Source: Paenibacillus selenitireducens
GTDB taxonomy: Bacteria > Bacillota > Bacilli > Paenibacillales > Paenibacillaceae
Assembly (NCBI RefSeq): GCF_002021565.1
Contig: NZ_MSZX01000004.1
Span: 460,261 to 524,260, forward strand
Length of the DNA stretch: 64,000 bases
Direction of reading: 5' to 3'
Notes under the pieces: model-generated
What the model saw: only the letters and a program-made list of their open reading frames with translations
Database searches by the model: none
Told to the model about the DNA's origin: nothing
Position numbers and translations under genes: made by a program
Shown here: positions 62,205 to 64,000 of the stretch, piece by piece
How the letters are laid out: each line of letters begins with the position of its first letter
How positions within the stretch are numbered: the first letter of the stretch is position 1

Positions 62205-62906
62205 ATGACTAGAACGGAAATGTGGAAGAAGATGGATCAGTGGACATGGCGTGAGTTCATTGCATTACTCACACTTGAATTCGTATTCGTAATGTTCGTT
62301 ATCAAATACGCGATACAGTCAATGTATGAGAAATGGTTGGAGAATACCTTTTATTCAGGTACTCTTACAGGGCTCACCATCGCGATCACTCTTTTGCTAG
62401 GATTATATTTTGTTGCTTTACGACCGAAGAAGATGTCCTGGACAGATGTAGGTGTGAAGGGATTTCCTGCGAGAGATTGGTGGAGAATTGTGCTCTGGAT
62501 ACTAGTTCTCTTCGTATTCAGTGTAACGGCTTTTTACCTAACGAGTTTTCTTGGAAATACGGTGGAGAACAGCAAAACAGAGAGTCTGCAGCAAAATGTT
62601 ACTCTATTTACCATCATGATTGGTATTGTATCGGCAGGAATCGTGTCACCGTTCTATGAAGAGATATTTTACCGTGGATTTATATATCGTTGGCTAAGGA
62701 CCCGTGTAGGGATGAGATGGGCGATTGTGATTAGTTCACTAATCTTTTCTCTGGCGCATTTTCCCACAATGAATGTCATGCCCGTGAGTTTTATTAGCGG
62801 GGTTGTGTTTGCATGGACCTATGAACGAACGGGATCGGTCGTGCCTGGCATGATCGTTCACGGGGTGTTTAATACGATCGCCGTGTTGTTAACAGTAATG
62901 AGTTAG
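62205..62906 (+). CDS. CPBP-family intramembrane metalloprotease
   Basis: A 233-residue protein with about six to eight membrane helices. The protease motifs are EEIFYRGFIYRWL (about residues 151-163), FSLAHFP and the C-terminal VHGVFNTI, i.e. the glutamates and histidines of CPBP/Abi proteins. It is divergent from, and presumably activated by, the MerR regulator. Members act in prenylated-protein processing, bacteriocin immunity or sigma-factor release; none can be chosen here. Confidence 0.88.
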   Translation: MTRTEMWKKMDQWTWREFIALLTLEFVFVMFVIKYAIQSMYEKWLENTFYSGTLTGLTIAITLLLGLYFVALRPKKMSWTDVGVKGFPARDWWRIVLWILVLFVFSVTAFYLTSFLGNTVENSKTESLQQNVTLFTIMIGIVSAGIVSPFYEEIFYRGFIYRWLRTRVGMRWAIVISSLIFSLAHFPTMNVMPVSFISGVVFAWTYERTGSVVPGMIVHGVFNTIAVLLTVMS

Positions 62907-62985
62907 AATGCCCGGGTGTAATTCAACTACCATGAAAGAACGGGTCAACTTTCATGCTCTGTGGTGCATTGCAGAGGATGCATGG

Positions 62986-63072
62986 ATGGCTAACGGGGAA
63001 CGATAGCGGAGGAGCTTGCAGTGATGCGGCTCCTCTTTTCTTATTGAAGTAACGGGCAGATTAGTTGAAGTC
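62986..63072 (+). repeat. Complete composite repeat
   Basis: A: GCTA and TAGC around ACGGGGAACGA. Centre: GGAGGAGC with GCTCCTC. B: TTGAAGTAACGGGCAGAT then TAGTTGAA. Confidence 0.88.
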
Positions 63073-63189
63073 GTGGTTACGTCATCCGTCTCCAGTCCAG
63101 GCGATAACGAGACTTTAGCCTGTTTTAGCGAGATGATCCTTCGCTTAATATGATGGTATGGAAAAATCATCTGATCGAGGTGGCTTGAT

Positions 63190-63999
63190 ATGACGTTAAT
63201 CGATAGTCCGAGATTCAATCGACTGAGCGGGATCGTGCTCGCTTATTATGTTCTAGCTTCCGTCTTCGCGCTACTGCTTGGAATCGTGCAGCCGGCTACC
63301 GGCATCCCTGTGGTGATCATCCAGCTGACGCAGTTCGGGCCGATGCTGGCGGTACTTGTCGTTCTGTGGTTACTCCCTGGCTCTCGAGGGCTTGTTCGCC
63401 AGGCGGGACTCCAATCATCGAAGGCGGGCATTGCTCAATTGGGGGAAGCAGTGCTGATCGTGGTGGCGATTTTCGTGGTCGCGCTGGCCTGGTACGGATT
63501 GTCCGGCCATATGATCGACTTTACGAATCCGTTCGATCTGGCGCACCCGATATGGATCATCGTCATTGCGCAGTTCATCGGAGCGGCTGGAGAAGAGATC
63601 GGTTGGCGCTGTTTTCTGCAGCCCGCCCTACAGACCCGCATGGGCGTCCTACTATCCTCTGTCGTCGTCGGACTGCTGTGGGGCGTGTGGCATGTGGGGG
63701 TGTTCGCCGAGGGCTGGCTGTACGCAAGTTCGTTCATCTTGTTTGCCGTCTGTCTCTCGGTCATCCTCGGAGAGCTGCTGCGCGGCAAAAGACTTAAGTT
63801 GCCGACGGCCACGACGTTCCACGCACTGATTAACCTAGCGATGCTGCTATGGTTCAAGGAAGAGGGAGGAGACGCTTACGCGATGGCGACGATGGCGGTT
63901 GCAACCTTGATCGCTGCGGTGTGTGCGCTGATCGTTCACTCGGTTCGCACGGGCAGGGGAACGAGGAAAAGTAATAATACCTTCCCTGAATTGCGCTAA
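63190..63999 (+). CDS. CPBP-family intramembrane metalloprotease, second gene
   Basis: A 269-residue membrane protein with motifs AAGEEIGWRCFLQPAL (about 135-150), LLWGVWHVG and FHALINLAM, the CPBP active-site set. It is more GC-rich than the previous CPBP gene and not closely similar, so it is not a recent duplicate. The start ATG follows GAGGTGG. Its stop TAA lies inside GCTAAC at the very end of the window, the expected first bases of another A-type repeat. Confidence 0.87.
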   Translation: MTLIDSPRFNRLSGIVLAYYVLASVFALLLGIVQPATGIPVVIIQLTQFGPMLAVLVVLWLLPGSRGLVRQAGLQSSKAGIAQLGEAVLIVVAIFVVALAWYGLSGHMIDFTNPFDLAHPIWIIVIAQFIGAAGEEIGWRCFLQPALQTRMGVLLSSVVVGLLWGVWHVGVFAEGWLYASSFILFAVCLSVILGELLRGKRLKLPTATTFHALINLAMLLWFKEEGGDAYAMATMAVATLIAAVCALIVHSVRTGRGTRKSNNTFPELR

Positions 64000-64000
64000 C

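Noticed and set aside
4795..63072. Interpretation of the repeats as a CRISPR array
   Set aside because: Spacing is gene-sized and irregular, the units are hairpin pairs with variable arms, and there are no cas genes.

Overview
The window looks like a low-GC Gram-positive chromosome, most likely Paenibacillus or a close relative. The basis is the gene content (an S-layer-homology protein, copper-amine-oxidase stalk-domain proteins, an AraC regulator divergent from a phytanoyl-CoA dioxygenase, remnants of an LplB/YesM-type sugar system, bpsA), strong GGAGG ribosome sites and sigma-A-like promoters. No rRNA, tRNA, CRISPR array or phage gene cluster was recognised.

Layout: 0-3.1 kb is a metal-responsive ArsR regulator with a Cd/Zn/Pb efflux ATPase. 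From 3.2 to 32.9 kb and again from 48.7 to 64 kb there is a patchwork of small independent genes: aminoglycoside-phosphotransferase-like kinases, serine hydrolases, VOC, DinB, GNAT, HAD, PhzF and CPBP proteins, MerR and AraC regulators. These are mixed with many gene fragments (SDR, HAD, Nudix, GNAT, VOC, NAD(P)H oxidoreductase, MerR, beta-lactamase-like, NIPSNAP) and dead IS110, IS3 and IS1595 remnants. The 33-45 kb part is more conventional: a NarL-type two-component system, an alpha/beta hydrolase, a lipoprotein, a stalk-domain protein, the PhyH/AraC pair, and a T-box-controlled glutaminyl-tRNA synthetase. A large tripartite hybrid kinase lies at 45.6-48.7 kb.

The most striking structure is a repeat family with about two dozen copies. 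An A hairpin (loop close to ACGGGACACGA) and a B hairpin (loop close to ACGGGCAGGA) flank a variable terminator-like hairpin, about 100 bp in all. Stem bases differ between copies but stay paired, while the loops are conserved. Nearly all copies point the same way, most neighbouring genes are on the + strand, and isolated B and A halves bracket single genes in the order B-gene-A. Several stop codons lie in or against the repeat. This resembles a cassette array, although no integrase or transposase that could drive it is visible here. A second structured element with palindromic AAC/GTT-type ends lies at 15,955-16,112, and pieces of its 3' end recur at 15.4 and 29.8 kb.

Other regulatory RNA and DNA signals: a CAA-specifier T-box before glnS; a candidate structured RNA at 8.8-9.0 kb with its own promoter and terminator; and four MerR-type promoters with 19-bp spacers over palindromes plus a truncated duplicate of one. 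All functional calls are made by eye from family motifs; no database search was possible.
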